Assembly: GCA_028714275.1 (NCBI GenBank)
Contig: JAQTMP010000023.1
Location: 1 to 11,732, forward strand
Source: Candidatus Paceibacterota bacterium
GTDB taxonomy: Bacteria; Patescibacteriota; Minisyncoccia; Phycocordibacterales; CAINVO01
Direction of reading: 5' to 3'
DNA length: 11,732 nucleotides
Shown here piece after piece: positions 1 to 7,239 of the stretch (position 1 is its first letter; each line of letters begins with the position of its first letter). The position numbers and the translations under genes were made by a program. The notes under the pieces were generated by a model. That model was given only the letters and a program-made list of their open reading frames with translations. It made no database searches and had not been told where the DNA came from.

Positions 1-1
1 A

Positions 2-178
2 CAAATCGACGCAGATATTCCTGCCGTCTTTCTTTATTCGCCTGATTTCATTTATATCATCCCCCCTTCTATTCGAGGGGTGACGCTTGGACATATTACT
101 ATGCCTTCAGAGCGCTTCCTCAGTATAAGCTCCTGGTACAGCGAAACCGAACGAGTCTGGAATATGTTTGTAAAATAA
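2..178 (+). CDS. Extracellular solute-binding protein, family 5 (oligopeptide/OppA type), C-terminal fragment
   Basis: The window opens inside a reading frame that runs 58 codons to a TAA stop. The fragment contains the stretch PAVFLYSPDFIYIIP, then a short loop, then PSERF and SSWYSETERVW. This is the typical end of family-5 substrate-binding proteins of peptide ABC transporters, where a 'SPD-Y' strand is followed by a 'psdRF..i..WY..t..vW' segment. In that family the protein captures oligopeptides or similar solutes outside the membrane and delivers them to the OppBCDF-type permease. The N-terminal signal, ligand-binding lobes and any permease genes lie outside the window. The call rests on C-terminal motifs only, so the substrate cannot be stated. 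RNase J follows on the same strand after a 40-nt A/T-rich gap with no hairpin terminator that I can see. Confidence 0.72.
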   Translation, partial: QIDADIPAVFLYSPDFIYIIPPSIRGVTLGHITMPSERFLSISSWYSETERVWNMFVK

Positions 179-182
179 AACT

Positions 183-215
183 TAATAAATAATAAAAAAA
201 TAATAAATAATAAAA
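183..215 (+). repeat. A/T-only leader of the RNase J gene with a 15-nt direct repeat
   Basis: Positions 182-218 contain only A and T and lead straight into the ATG at 219. Inside, TAATAAATAATAAAA occurs at 183-197 and again, perfectly, at 201-215, a period of 18 nt. No Shine-Dalgarno sequence is present. A TTGTAA at 168-173, 16 nt before a TAATAA at 190-195, could be a weak promoter, but in such A/T-rich sequence this is not convincing. The segment would give an unstructured 5' end that could help ribosome or S1 binding; that role is inference. Confidence 0.5.
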
Positions 216-218
216 TAT

Positions 219-2186
219 ATGAACCCGAACGAAACACCGAATAAAAATACCCCGAACAGTGCGACAGCAGGCCCTAGACCCTCCCGAAGATACCATGCTC
301 GACCGCAGCGGCCCTCTCCTAGCTCTCCCGCTCATCATTCACCTAGCCATTCATCACCTGCGCATTCTTCGGCCCACAAACCCAAAGAACGCATGATGCC
401 TAGGCGGGGCTTTAGTGCTGGCGGCCGAGGTGGACATGGCACAGGACCAGCCGGTGAAAAGAAAGAAAATCTCCCTATCCCTCCTCTAGCTCCAGGTAAT
501 ATCCGCATTATCCCTCTCGGTGGCGTGGAAGAAATTGGCATGAACATGACAGTCCTTGAAATGGGTGACGATATCATCGTCATGGACGCTGGGTTTAAAT
601 TTACAGACAGCGATACTCCCGGTATTGATTACATTTTGCCAAACACCAAATACCTGGAAGAACGAAAGCACAAGGTGCGAGGTATGATCATCACTCATGG
701 TCACCTCGATCACATTGGAGCTTTGCCTTTTATCATGGAGCGCATCGGCAATCCCCCTCTCTACACCCGCAATCTCACCTCCCTAATGCTGAAAAAACGC
801 CAGGCTGAATTCCCCCACCTTCAACCCATCGACTACAAGATTGTAGAAGGGAATGATCAAATAAAAATGGGCAACATTTCCGTGCAGTTTTTTGGCGTGA
901 CCCACAGTATTCCTGACTCGATGGGTATTATTATTAAAACTCCAAATGGTTGGATCGTAAACCCTGGAGACTTCAAGCTCAACCACACCGATGGGGTTGT
1001 CGATGCCGAGGAGGAAAAATCATACTCGGTCTTTAACAACCAAAAGGTTTTGCTTTACCTCGGTGAATCAACCAACATAGAAAACCCTGGCTTTTCCACC
1101 CCAGAAAAACTAGTGCACGAAAACCTAGAGGAGATTATCAGGACCATTAAAGGCCGCCTGATCATGGCCATGTTTGCGTCACACGTCTATCGTATTGCTC
1201 ACATTGTGCGAGTGTGTGAAAAGTTTGGAAAAAAATTGGTGATCGAAGGTCGCAGCATGAAAAACAATATTGATATTGTTATTACGGCTGGTCTTTTGAA
1301 AGTGGACAAAAAAACTATTATCAACCCACAAGACATCGACCAGTATCCGCCAGACAAAGTGGTAGTCTTGGCAACCGGGGCTCAGGGAGAAGAGTTTTCT
1401 TTCCTTACTCGCCTTGCCAACAACAACTACAAACATTTCAAGCTGAATGAGCGCGACACCGTTCTCCTTTCGTCTTCTATTATCCCTGGAAATGAAAGGC
1501 AGGTTCAACATTTGAAGGACAGCATTGCCCGCCAAGGAGCCCATATCATGCACTACCGTACATCAGATGTGTATATTCACTCTACTGGTCACGGCAACCG
1601 CGGGGAAATGGAGTGGCTCCACCGCAAGCTGCGACCAAAATTCTTTATCCCTATCCATGGTCACCATTACATGCTTCGGCTGCACGGCGAGCTTGCTGAA
1701 CAGCTCGGTATACCTAAGAGCAACATTATTATTCCTGACGACGGGACTATTATTGAAATCCAGGCTGACGGCGAAAAAATTGTCCGCCTGCCTGCCAAGG
1801 CCCCTCACAACGTGGTGATGGTAGATGGATTTACAGTCGGAGATATTCAAGATGTGGTCATTCGTGATCGCCAGATCCTTTCCCAGGACGGCATCTTTGT
1901 CATCATCGCTCTTGTCAATGCCTCCACCGGAAAATTAAAAAAATCTCCTGACATTATTTCCAGAGGATCTGTGTATTTGCGTGAATCCCAAGAACTTCTC
2001 CGACATGCCAGGTTTTTGATCAAGAAAACTATCGAAGACAATACCGCTATGAGCATTGGTGCCAGTGGCAATGGCCAGGTCAACTTTGATTATGTCAAAG
2101 ACGCCGTCTCTGATGCTATTAGTAAATATCTGTTTCAAGAGACCGCCAAACGTCCAATCGTCATTCCGGTACTGCTGGCGATCTAA
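219..2186 (+). CDS. rnj: Ribonuclease J with a long disordered N-terminal extension
   Basis: This is a metallo-beta-lactamase/beta-CASP RNase, a 5'-3' exo- and endoribonuclease for mRNA decay and rRNA maturation in the cytoplasm. Catalytic-fold residues are visible: D123 (VMDAG), HGHLDH at 160-165, H229 (VTHS) and D251 (PGDFK). The beta-CASP part has GESTN with acidic E283 (motif A), SHVYRIAHIV near 321-330, GRSM near 344-347, ATGAQGEE near 385-392, STGH with H458 (motif B) and PIHGHH with H480 (motif C). A C-terminal domain follows from about 535. At 655 aa it is about 100 residues longer than usual RNase J; the excess is a Pro/Ser/His/Arg-rich segment at residues 1-90, and the folded part begins at about IRIIPLGGVEEIG. 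The ATG at 219 is the first in frame after the A/T-rich leader. An MFS gene follows after 8 nt, so the two are probably cotranscribed. Confidence 0.96.
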   Translation: MNPNETPNKNTPNSATAGPRPSRRYHARPQRPSPSSPAHHSPSHSSPAHSSAHKPKERMMPRRGFSAGGRGGHGTGPAGEKKENLPIPPLAPGNIRIIPLGGVEEIGMNMTVLEMGDDIIVMDAGFKFTDSDTPGIDYILPNTKYLEERKHKVRGMIITHGHLDHIGALPFIMERIGNPPLYTRNLTSLMLKKRQAEFPHLQPIDYKIVEGNDQIKMGNISVQFFGVTHSIPDSMGIIIKTPNGWIVNPGDFKLNHTDGVVDAEEEKSYSVFNNQKVLLYLGESTNIENPGFSTPEKLVHENLEEIIRTIKGRLIMAMFASHVYRIAHIVRVCEKFGKKLVIEGRSMKNNIDIVITAGLLKVDKKTIINPQDIDQYPPDKVVVLATGAQGEEFSFLTRLANNNYKHFKLNERDTVLLSSSIIPGNERQVQHLKDSIARQGAHIMHYRTSDVYIHSTGHGNRGEMEWLHRKLRPKFFIPIHGHHYMLRLHGELAEQLGIPKSNIIIPDDGTIIEIQADGEKIVRLPAKAPHNVVMVDGFTVGDIQDVVIRDRQILSQDGIFVIIALVNASTGKLKKSPDIISRGSVYLRESQELLRHARFLIKKTIEDNTAMSIGASGNGQVNFDYVKDAVSDAISKYLFQETAKRPIVIPVLLAI

Positions 2187-2194
2187 GATAATCT

Positions 2195-3394
2195 ATGGAC
2201 AAAATCCTCATTCAGCTCAAGAGTATCCGAATCTTTACTGAGATATATGTAGCCGTCCTGCTTTTTTCTTTTCATTTTTTCTTTGTTTATTTCATCAATT
2301 CCACCTATCTCAGTCTGTATGTAGGCAACCGATGGGTTAGTCTTCTGTATGTCGGTGGAGGTATGTTGACTGTGCTGGTTTTCCTCAACGCTTCTCGCCT
2401 GCTCAATCGCTTTGGCAACTATCTCACCATCATGACTACAGCCATTACAGAGGCTGTAGTGCTCCTTGGAATGGGCTTGTTCCCATTGTTAAAACTGCCC
2501 GTTCCTATCACTCTGACTGTTTTGATCGGGTGTTTTGTGATTCAGCAGGCTGTCTCCACTTTGCTCATTTTCAATCTAGACATATTTTTAGAGCGTTACT
2601 CAGCCGACAGCCAAACGGGAGGAATTCGTGGCATGTATTTGACCATGATGAATATTCCACCCATCATCACCCCTTTCATTGCGGGCTTGATTTTGATCAA
2701 GCCTGATTTTTGGAAAGTTTACACCATTGGGGCTGTCTTTATGGTGCCTTTTATTATTATCATCATTTCCAGTTTCCGCGACTTCAAAGATCCGATCTAT
2801 ACCAAGCTCAGACCTATTGAGACAGCCAGAATCTTTTTCAAAAATCGTGATTTACTGGATATTTTTATTGACAACTTTTTGTTGCATTTTTTTTATGCTT
2901 GGATGGCTGTCTACACCCCCATCTATTTGTATGAATACATGGGCTTTAGCCTGCCAGAGATTGGACTGATGTTGAGTATCGCCCTCCTACCCTTTGTACT
3001 CTTTCAAATTCCTCTTGGAACCCTAGCTGATCGCAAGCTTGGGGAAAAGGAAATCCTCATCGCTGGTTTTTTGATAGTCAGCGTATGTACCCTGCTTATA
3101 CCGAATGTTGATACTCCCAACTTTATTCTCTGGGCTATTTTACTTTTTATGACCCGAGTAGGTGCCAGCTTTATCGAGGTGTCTAGCGAGGCTTATTTCT
3201 TTAAAAAGGTCAGCGCCGAACAGGTCTCAGAAATCAGCTTCTTTCGATTGACCCGAAGCCTGCCTTATCTTGTGGCTCCTTTGATTTTTTCTTTATCTCT
3301 CCTAGTGGTTAATTTTAGGTATAGTTTTGTTGTCTTGGGGGCTATTATGCTCATCGGTGTTCGCTACGCTTTTTTGATCCACGACACAAGATAA
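2195..3394 (+). CDS. Major facilitator superfamily (MFS) transporter
   Basis: The 399-aa product is very hydrophobic, with about twelve predicted transmembrane helices arranged as two halves around a charged central loop at about residues 194-222 (SFRDFKDPIYTKLRPIETAR). The second half carries a clear MFS motif A between its helices, GTLADRKLGEKEIL at 275-288, matching the family pattern G-x-L-a-D-R-x-G-x-k. MFS proteins are single-polypeptide secondary carriers of the cytoplasmic membrane. Nothing in the sequence identifies the substrate. The ATG lies 8 nt after the RNase J stop and has no Shine-Dalgarno sequence, which suggests translation on a shared transcript. The TAA stop ends at 3394, immediately beside the convergent diadenylate cyclase stop at 3395, leaving no room for a terminator between them. 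Confidence 0.88.
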   Translation: MDKILIQLKSIRIFTEIYVAVLLFSFHFFFVYFINSTYLSLYVGNRWVSLLYVGGGMLTVLVFLNASRLLNRFGNYLTIMTTAITEAVVLLGMGLFPLLKLPVPITLTVLIGCFVIQQAVSTLLIFNLDIFLERYSADSQTGGIRGMYLTMMNIPPIITPFIAGLILIKPDFWKVYTIGAVFMVPFIIIIISSFRDFKDPIYTKLRPIETARIFFKNRDLLDIFIDNFLLHFFYAWMAVYTPIYLYEYMGFSLPEIGLMLSIALLPFVLFQIPLGTLADRKLGEKEILIAGFLIVSVCTLLIPNVDTPNFILWAILLFMTRVGASFIEVSSEAYFFKKVSAEQVSEISFFRLTRSLPYLVAPLIFSLSLLVVNFRYSFVVLGAIMLIGVRYAFLIHDTR

Positions 3395-4672
3395 TTATTT
3401 TGTAGCTGCGCTTGAAGTGCCTACGGTAGGGATAGCACTGATCGTCAAATTGATATGCTCTGGAGAAACTTTTATGACGTTCACATACGAAGGTGCGCGT
3501 AAATTGTCTTTGGTTAAAGGCAAATTGTAGCTGCCTGTGCCTCGATCATTTAGGTCCACTAAAAGGTGTAGATCATGGCTAGGATTTAGACTGTTGATAT
3601 CTGTTTGATTGCCAGACAATGTCACTGTAGCTTCCACGATGCTTGTTTTGTTTATCTGGAGAACAGGAGATAATGAAGAAAACTCAATCGGCACATCTAT
3701 ATCCTTGGTGATAGTCACATTCTGGGCGCTGACCATGGTCCACAAGCCCAAAGCGACTACAATAGAGACCACTTTCAGGGAAAAATGGTTGAGGACAAAA
3801 AAATCCCACCCAGACTTTTGCTGATGAACATTTTCGCTCATAAATAGCCTGATGGTTTGAGTGAGGGATTCGGCATCAGTTACGCTTGAAATACCCCCAC
3901 CTCTGGCTATTGAAACTGTTCCTCTCTCTTCTGAAACCACCAGGGCTAGACAATCGGTGCGTTCAGTAATGCCGATAGCGGCTCGGTGACGGGTCCCAAA
4001 GCGTGAAAAATCCCTATAATCCTCGGCCAAAGGCAAAACTAAACCGAAGGTTTTGATCCGGCTATTTTCGATCAAAACTGCCCCGTCGTGCCCAGGTGTC
4101 GAGTCTTCAAAAATACTTAAAAGCAATGGTTCAGAGACTTTTCCGTCTAGAGGAAAACCCCCTTCGACGATATCATCCAAAGGATACTCTCCCGATAGGA
4201 CTATGATGCTGCCCAAACGCCTCTTAGCCATTTCCATGACAGAGCGCACAATCGCATCCGTTACTTCTTCAGTCAAATTGATAGCGCGATGTGAAAGGCT
4301 ACCTCGAGACAAAGCAAACCACTTAAAGAAACGTCGGATTTCCCGCTGGAAAACAATGACAAAAATAACAATAAAGAACGTCAGCAACGGGTTTAAAAGA
4401 GTGCGCGTAAGGGTCAGATCAAAAATCCGCGAGCTGCCTATGATGCCAAAGAAAACTATAAAAGTCAGCAAAATAAAATATGAACGTGTTTGACGGATGA
4501 AAACCAAAACAAAATAAATGAAAACGGAAGCAATCAGGATATCAAAAATGTCCTTGAGCCCGAAAGCTTGGAAGACATCGATCAAGCTATGCGGAAAAAC
4601 CAAATAAAAAGAGGAGGCCGAGGCGGTCGAAGCAAGCTGACTGATCTGATTGAGTGAGTTGATTCCGAACAT
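3395..4672 (-). CDS. cdaA: Diadenylate cyclase (CdaA type) fused to a YbbR domain
   Basis: The N-terminal part is a CdaA-type c-di-AMP synthase, which condenses two ATP into cyclic di-AMP. Three hydrophobic helices (about 40-60, 64-80, 92-110) precede a DAC domain at about 115-280. It has the diagnostic GHDGA at 194-198 (catalytic D196) and GTRHRAA at 226-232, followed by VSEERGTVSIA. A fourth membrane helix at about 298-316 (LKVVSIVVALGLWTMVSA) then leads into one YbbR-like beta domain at about 320-412, which should lie outside the membrane. In Firmicutes, CdaA and its YbbR regulator CdaR are separate adjacent genes; here they are one 425-aa polypeptide, with one YbbR repeat rather than several. 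The ATG follows a 22-nt A/T-only leader. A TATAAT at 4688-4693 predicts a leader of only about 8 nt. The upstream neighbour on this strand is the SCP-domain gene, 33 nt away. Confidence 0.93.
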   Translation of the reverse strand: MFGINSLNQISQLASTASASSFYLVFPHSLIDVFQAFGLKDIFDILIASVFIYFVLVFIRQTRSYFILLTFIVFFGIIGSSRIFDLTLTRTLLNPLLTFFIVIFVIVFQREIRRFFKWFALSRGSLSHRAINLTEEVTDAIVRSVMEMAKRRLGSIIVLSGEYPLDDIVEGGFPLDGKVSEPLLLSIFEDSTPGHDGAVLIENSRIKTFGLVLPLAEDYRDFSRFGTRHRAAIGITERTDCLALVVSEERGTVSIARGGGISSVTDAESLTQTIRLFMSENVHQQKSGWDFFVLNHFSLKVVSIVVALGLWTMVSAQNVTITKDIDVPIEFSSLSPVLQINKTSIVEATVTLSGNQTDINSLNPSHDLHLLVDLNDRGTGSYNLPLTKDNLRAPSYVNVIKVSPEHINLTISAIPTVGTSSAATK

Positions 4673-4687
4673 TATATTTTATTTATT

Positions 4688-4714
4688 ATTATAAGACAGA
4701 TAATATTACTGCAA
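4688..4714 (-). promoter_or_regulatory. Putative promoter for the diadenylate cyclase gene
   Basis: On the minus strand a perfect TATAAT (4693-4688) is preceded by TTGCAG (4714-4709) with a 15-nt spacer, shorter than the usual 16-18. Transcription would start near 4681 and leave about 8 nt of A/T-only leader before the ATG at 4672. The -35 element lies inside the last codons of the SCP-domain gene. A chance TATAAT in A/T-rich DNA cannot be excluded. Confidence 0.4.
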
Positions 4715-5599
4715 GCCGGCACAGCTGTTGAAAGCCCTCACAGTAGTATTGTAAGCATCGATTGTTTGTTTCAATTGAGCTACCTTGTCGTTGTAGATTG
4801 GCACATCAGCGTTGTAAGCATTAACATCATTTTTTTCTTGGTTTAGCTTAGTATTTAGGGCATCTACCTCTGCTGTGAGCTGGTCAACCTGATTCTTGAG
4901 ACTGGCACTTGGGGCTGGACAAGATGACAAGGGCTTGCCAAATTCCTGGACTGCAATCCAGACTTCCTCACCCTGGTAATTCCCCTTGCCTACAGCCACT
5001 CCTATTTCTTGGTAGCGATTGTTTAAAATATTTTCCCGGTGATGCGGACTGTTCATCCAAGCTGTCACCACAGCTTCATCATTGTCAAAACCCCCAAGGG
5101 CTAGGTTTTCTCCAATGACAATATAGTCGTAACCTACTTTATTGGCTAGATCGCTCGGCCCCACCCCAGTAGGTGAAATATGGTCAAAATATTGTTTGGC
5201 AAAGAGATCGTTGAGCTTCAAAGTCGCCGCCGCGTCTAGCTTACTACTTTCAGACAAAGCCGGGACGTTGCCAACATTAATCCGCTGGCCATTTGTTAGC
5301 TTGATAATCCCTTCGACCGTTAGCGAACTAGGATTGGGATTGGTACTGGCTCCGACTGCTTTTTTTACCACCAAAGGCAAAGGGGCAATGACATTATTGC
5401 GCAGATCGGTGGCCAAGTCGCTGACAAAGGATGAAGTGGCTACGGTAGAATGTAGGGTGGTTGAAGCAGCCGAAAAATCAGAAGACAAGCTGCCAACCGT
5501 ACTGGAAGCCAGCTTTGAAAAGAAATCACTATGTTTTTCAATGGTCACTCCTATAGCGGCCACTAAAAAAAGGATAATCAGTCCGCGAATCAATGCCAT
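4706..5599 (-). CDS. CAP/SCP-domain (YkwD-like) exported protein with C-terminal coiled-coil tail
   Basis: A hydrophobic segment at residues 4-19 forms a signal anchor or uncleaved signal. It is followed by a Ser/Thr-rich, possibly extended region to about 90. A CAP/SCP domain spans about 95-222: FDHISPTG with H140, IGENLALG with E164, and WMNSPHHRENILNNRYQEIGVAVG with H186 and H187. These are the His/Glu positions that define the CAP cavity. CAP proteins act outside the cell; their biochemical role in bacteria is mostly unknown. The last 70 residues are a heptad-like helical hairpin (LKNQVDQLTAEVDALNTKL, then a return helix) bracketed by C227 and C293, the only cysteines, which could form a disulfide closing the hairpin. 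The gene starts 18 nt after the methyltransferase stop. The ATG at 5599 has only a weak AGG nearby. Confidence 0.85.
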   Translation of the reverse strand: MALIRGLIILFLVAAIGVTIEKHSDFFSKLASSTVGSLSSDFSAASTTLHSTVATSSFVSDLATDLRNNVIAPLPLVVKKAVGASTNPNPSSLTVEGIIKLTNGQRINVGNVPALSESSKLDAAATLKLNDLFAKQYFDHISPTGVGPSDLANKVGYDYIVIGENLALGGFDNDEAVVTAWMNSPHHRENILNNRYQEIGVAVGKGNYQGEEVWIAVQEFGKPLSSCPAPSASLKNQVDQLTAEVDALNTKLNQEKNDVNAYNADVPIYNDKVAQLKQTIDAYNTTVRAFNSCAGLQ

Positions 5600-5617
5600 A
5601 TGCCTGTATTGTATATA

Positions 5618-6505
5618 TTATCTGGCTTCGATGCAAAGAAAAAGGGGTATTTCCTTGCGAGCGGTGTCTTCAGCCAAAGTTCGTTTTCCCTTTTGACTTT
5701 TTTTATGTGAAATCCATTCTTCAAGCTTGGTGACCGAAAGGCCATGCTTATTGAGCAGTTTAAAATAATACTGGAGAGGCCGATGGAAAGAAATAGTCTT
5801 GGCACTCCTCGGATCACTCGGATGGGCCACAATGGAGGTCGAGGATTCCGACAAATAACTGTCGATCCGGCGATATTGCTTGGCAGACTCTTCATCCCAA
5901 CCCCAGGTGCTCATTTTAGGGATCCGAAAACACGGATGATTGAGAACAATATAAAAACGGCCTGTCGGATTTTTTTGCGCATTTTTTTGATCGCCTTCTC
6001 TGTTTCCTGTTTTTTTCAAAAGTCTAGCTACTTCGGCAAAAACTCCATCGACTTCCTTGATGTTTTGCAAAGCCAAGATAAGGGTAATGACATCAAAGGA
6101 TTGGTCCGGCAAAAAAGAAAGCTGATCGGCCCAACCAACTCGAAAATCAATGTTCGGTGAACGTTGGCGGGCTCGTTCGATCAGAGTGGGCGCCGCGTCG
6201 ACACCTATCACTCGCCCGCCTTCCTTTCTGAAATGTTCAGCAAAAAAACCCTGCCCGCAGGCTAAATCCAAAAGAGCAAAGCCTTTTGCGCCGTCTGACT
6301 CTCTTCCTCCCGCGTTCCCCGCAACCAGCCGAAGAATATTCGGCAAAATGACTTGCTGGTGGTAGCTATCTTCACTAGCCAAATGTTCATCATACCAATC
6401 CGCTACTTTTTCCCAGGATGTATCCTGAAGGCTAATCTTGGGACTTTTTTGAAACTTTTCGGGCAGTTTTTTTGGGTGTTGTCTTCTTGGTTTTTTTTCC
6501 AGCAT
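5618..6505 (-). CDS. Class I SAM-dependent methyltransferase
   Basis: Numbering from the ATG at 6505, motif I is LLDLACGQGFF at about 78-88, followed by VIGVDAAP at about 99-106, whose Asp should bind the SAM ribose. A post-I acidic/aromatic strand (SFDVITLILALQNI) and a strand with FYIVLNHPCFRIP follow. The conserved family region opens with WEKVADWYDEHL near residue 31. This Rossmann-fold protein should transfer a methyl group from SAM; the acceptor (RNA, protein or small molecule) cannot be read from the sequence. The start is uncertain. The frame stays open upstream to a TTG at 6568, but that would overlap the YtxH-like gene by 137 nt; the first ATG (6505) still overlaps by 74 nt, and a later non-ATG start is possible. 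The overlap pairs two lysine-rich ends in different frames. The SCP-domain gene follows after 18 nt. Confidence 0.85.
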   Translation of the reverse strand: MLEKKPRRQHPKKLPEKFQKSPKISLQDTSWEKVADWYDEHLASEDSYHQQVILPNILRLVAGNAGGRESDGAKGFALLDLACGQGFFAEHFRKEGGRVIGVDAAPTLIERARQRSPNIDFRVGWADQLSFLPDQSFDVITLILALQNIKEVDGVFAEVARLLKKTGNREGDQKNAQKNPTGRFYIVLNHPCFRIPKMSTWGWDEESAKQYRRIDSYLSESSTSIVAHPSDPRSAKTISFHRPLQYYFKLLNKHGLSVTKLEEWISHKKSQKGKRTLAEDTARKEIPLFLCIEAR

Positions 6506-6851
6506 GTTTTTTGATTTCGGTGCCAATGTGTTTTTTGATATCTTTCCAGTGGGCGTGAATCTCGCCAATCACCTTTTCTAAATCTTTTTTATCAATATTC
6601 TTTAAGAGAGCATACCGCTTTGCGACATTGTCTACAATTGCTCGATAGGTATCTTCGTTTACGTCCTTGAGCCCTTCTATCTTTTCCAAAATCTCGCCTT
6701 TGGCTTTTAGGGCCCAGCCTCGGACTTGCTTCATTTTCTTTTTTCCGTCTTTGGTGCCATAGAGAAAATAGGCTCCCGCAGCAGCAGCCACTGCGATCCC
6801 AAGAATACTTGCCGTCTTGATTGGTGAACCATGTTTTTGATCCTTATGCAT
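6432..6851 (-). CDS. YtxH-like small membrane protein
   Basis: The 139-aa product has one hydrophobic, alanine-rich helix at residues 12-31, immediately followed by YGTKDGKKKMKQ. This is the usual arrangement of YtxH/gas-vesicle-like proteins (helix, then G-T-x-x-G-K-K-x). A charged amphipathic helical region follows to about 112 and a very basic Lys/Thr tail to the end. YtxH-family proteins are anchored in the cytoplasmic membrane; their function is poorly known, and some relatives are stress-linked. The gene sits 19 nt downstream of another small single-helix protein, and both probably form an operon with the methyltransferase. It begins after a 24-nt A/T-only run with no Shine-Dalgarno sequence. 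It ends in TAG, unlike most genes here. Confidence 0.75.
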   Translation of the reverse strand: MHKDQKHGSPIKTASILGIAVAAAAGAYFLYGTKDGKKKMKQVRGWALKAKGEILEKIEGLKDVNEDTYRAIVDNVAKRYALLKNIDKKDLEKVIGEIHAHWKDIKKHIGTEIKKHAGKKTKKTTPKKTARKVSKKSQD

Positions 6852-6870
6852 TTTTTATTTTTTATTTATT

Positions 6871-7221
6871 TTATTCTTTATCTGTAAAACTGCCAGAGCC
6901 CTGATCCTGGGTCCTGCCATTTTGCGCTGGTCGCCTGCGTCCGCGAGCTCGACGGACCGCCTGAGCTACTCCAAAAGCTCCGAGCAACCCTTTTAAAACT
7001 GAGGCCGCTGTGCGACCCCTGGATCTCATTTCCGATCGAAACTCATGCACCTCATCTAAAATCACCTCGCTTTCCATTTTGATTCGCTTTGAAAAATCTT
7101 TTACATTTTTCAAAATAACGATAACATAAATGCTAGCCACAACTGCCATCAAAAAAAGAATAATAAAACCTAAAGAGCTAATAAAGAAAAAGAGGTCTGC
7201 GTGAATAAATGTTGTATCCAT
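6871..7221 (-). CDS. Small membrane protein of unknown function, basic C-terminus
   Basis: I do not recognise the family with certainty. The 116-aa product has a short N-terminal lead and one strong hydrophobic helix at about 10-37 (FFFISSLGFIILFLMAVVAS). An amphipathic charged helix at about 38-68 contains acidic and basic residues. A Gly/Ala segment and an Arg-rich stretch (RRARGRRRP, 90-98) follow, then a polar tail. Helix followed by amphipathic helix loosely resembles DUF948-type proteins, which are often found beside YtxH-like genes; the next gene here is YtxH-like. It is preceded by a TGT-TATACT box 6 nt before the ATG, so it is likely the first gene of a transcript running through the YtxH-like, methyltransferase and SCP-domain genes. 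Confidence 0.7.
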   Translation of the reverse strand: MDTTFIHADLFFFISSLGFIILFLMAVVASIYVIVILKNVKDFSKRIKMESEVILDEVHEFRSEMRSRGRTAASVLKGLLGAFGVAQAVRRARGRRRPAQNGRTQDQGSGSFTDKE

Positions 7222-7227
7222 GGCAAA

Positions 7228-7236
7228 AGTATAACA
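7228..7236 (-). promoter_or_regulatory. Extended -10 promoter, leaderless start for the small membrane protein at 7221
   Basis: The minus strand reads TGT-TATACT (7236-7228), followed by TTTGCC and then the ATG at 7221. With a usual 6-7 nt gap to the transcription start, the first transcribed base is the A of the start codon or next to it. No clear -35 is present, as is normal for extended -10 promoters. There is no Shine-Dalgarno sequence. Confidence 0.5.
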
Positions 7237-7239
7237 TAT

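Noticed and set aside
183..215. A/T-rich direct repeats as a CRISPR array or replication origin
   Set aside because: Only two 15-nt copies with a 3-nt gap, no spacers, no DnaA boxes (TTATCCACA) and no dnaA/dnaN nearby.
1179..1553. 124-codon open frame on the minus strand
   Set aside because: Opposite the RNase J beta-CASP region; no domain, no upstream signal.
4053..4493. 146-codon open frame on the plus strand
   Set aside because: It lies wholly opposite the diadenylate cyclase gene, whose motifs are unmistakable; composition is Lys/Arg/Ser-rich antisense-like, with no family motif.
5142..5696. 184-codon open frame on the plus strand
   Set aside because: Antisense to the SCP-domain gene and the end of the methyltransferase, both with clear motifs; no recognisable domain or promoter.
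5744..6160. 138-codon open frame on the plus strand
   Set aside because: Antisense shadow of the methyltransferase.
6506..6568. TTG start extending the methyltransferase upstream
   Set aside because: Would overlap the YtxH-like gene by 137 nt and add residues that match nothing; the first ATG at 6505 was preferred.
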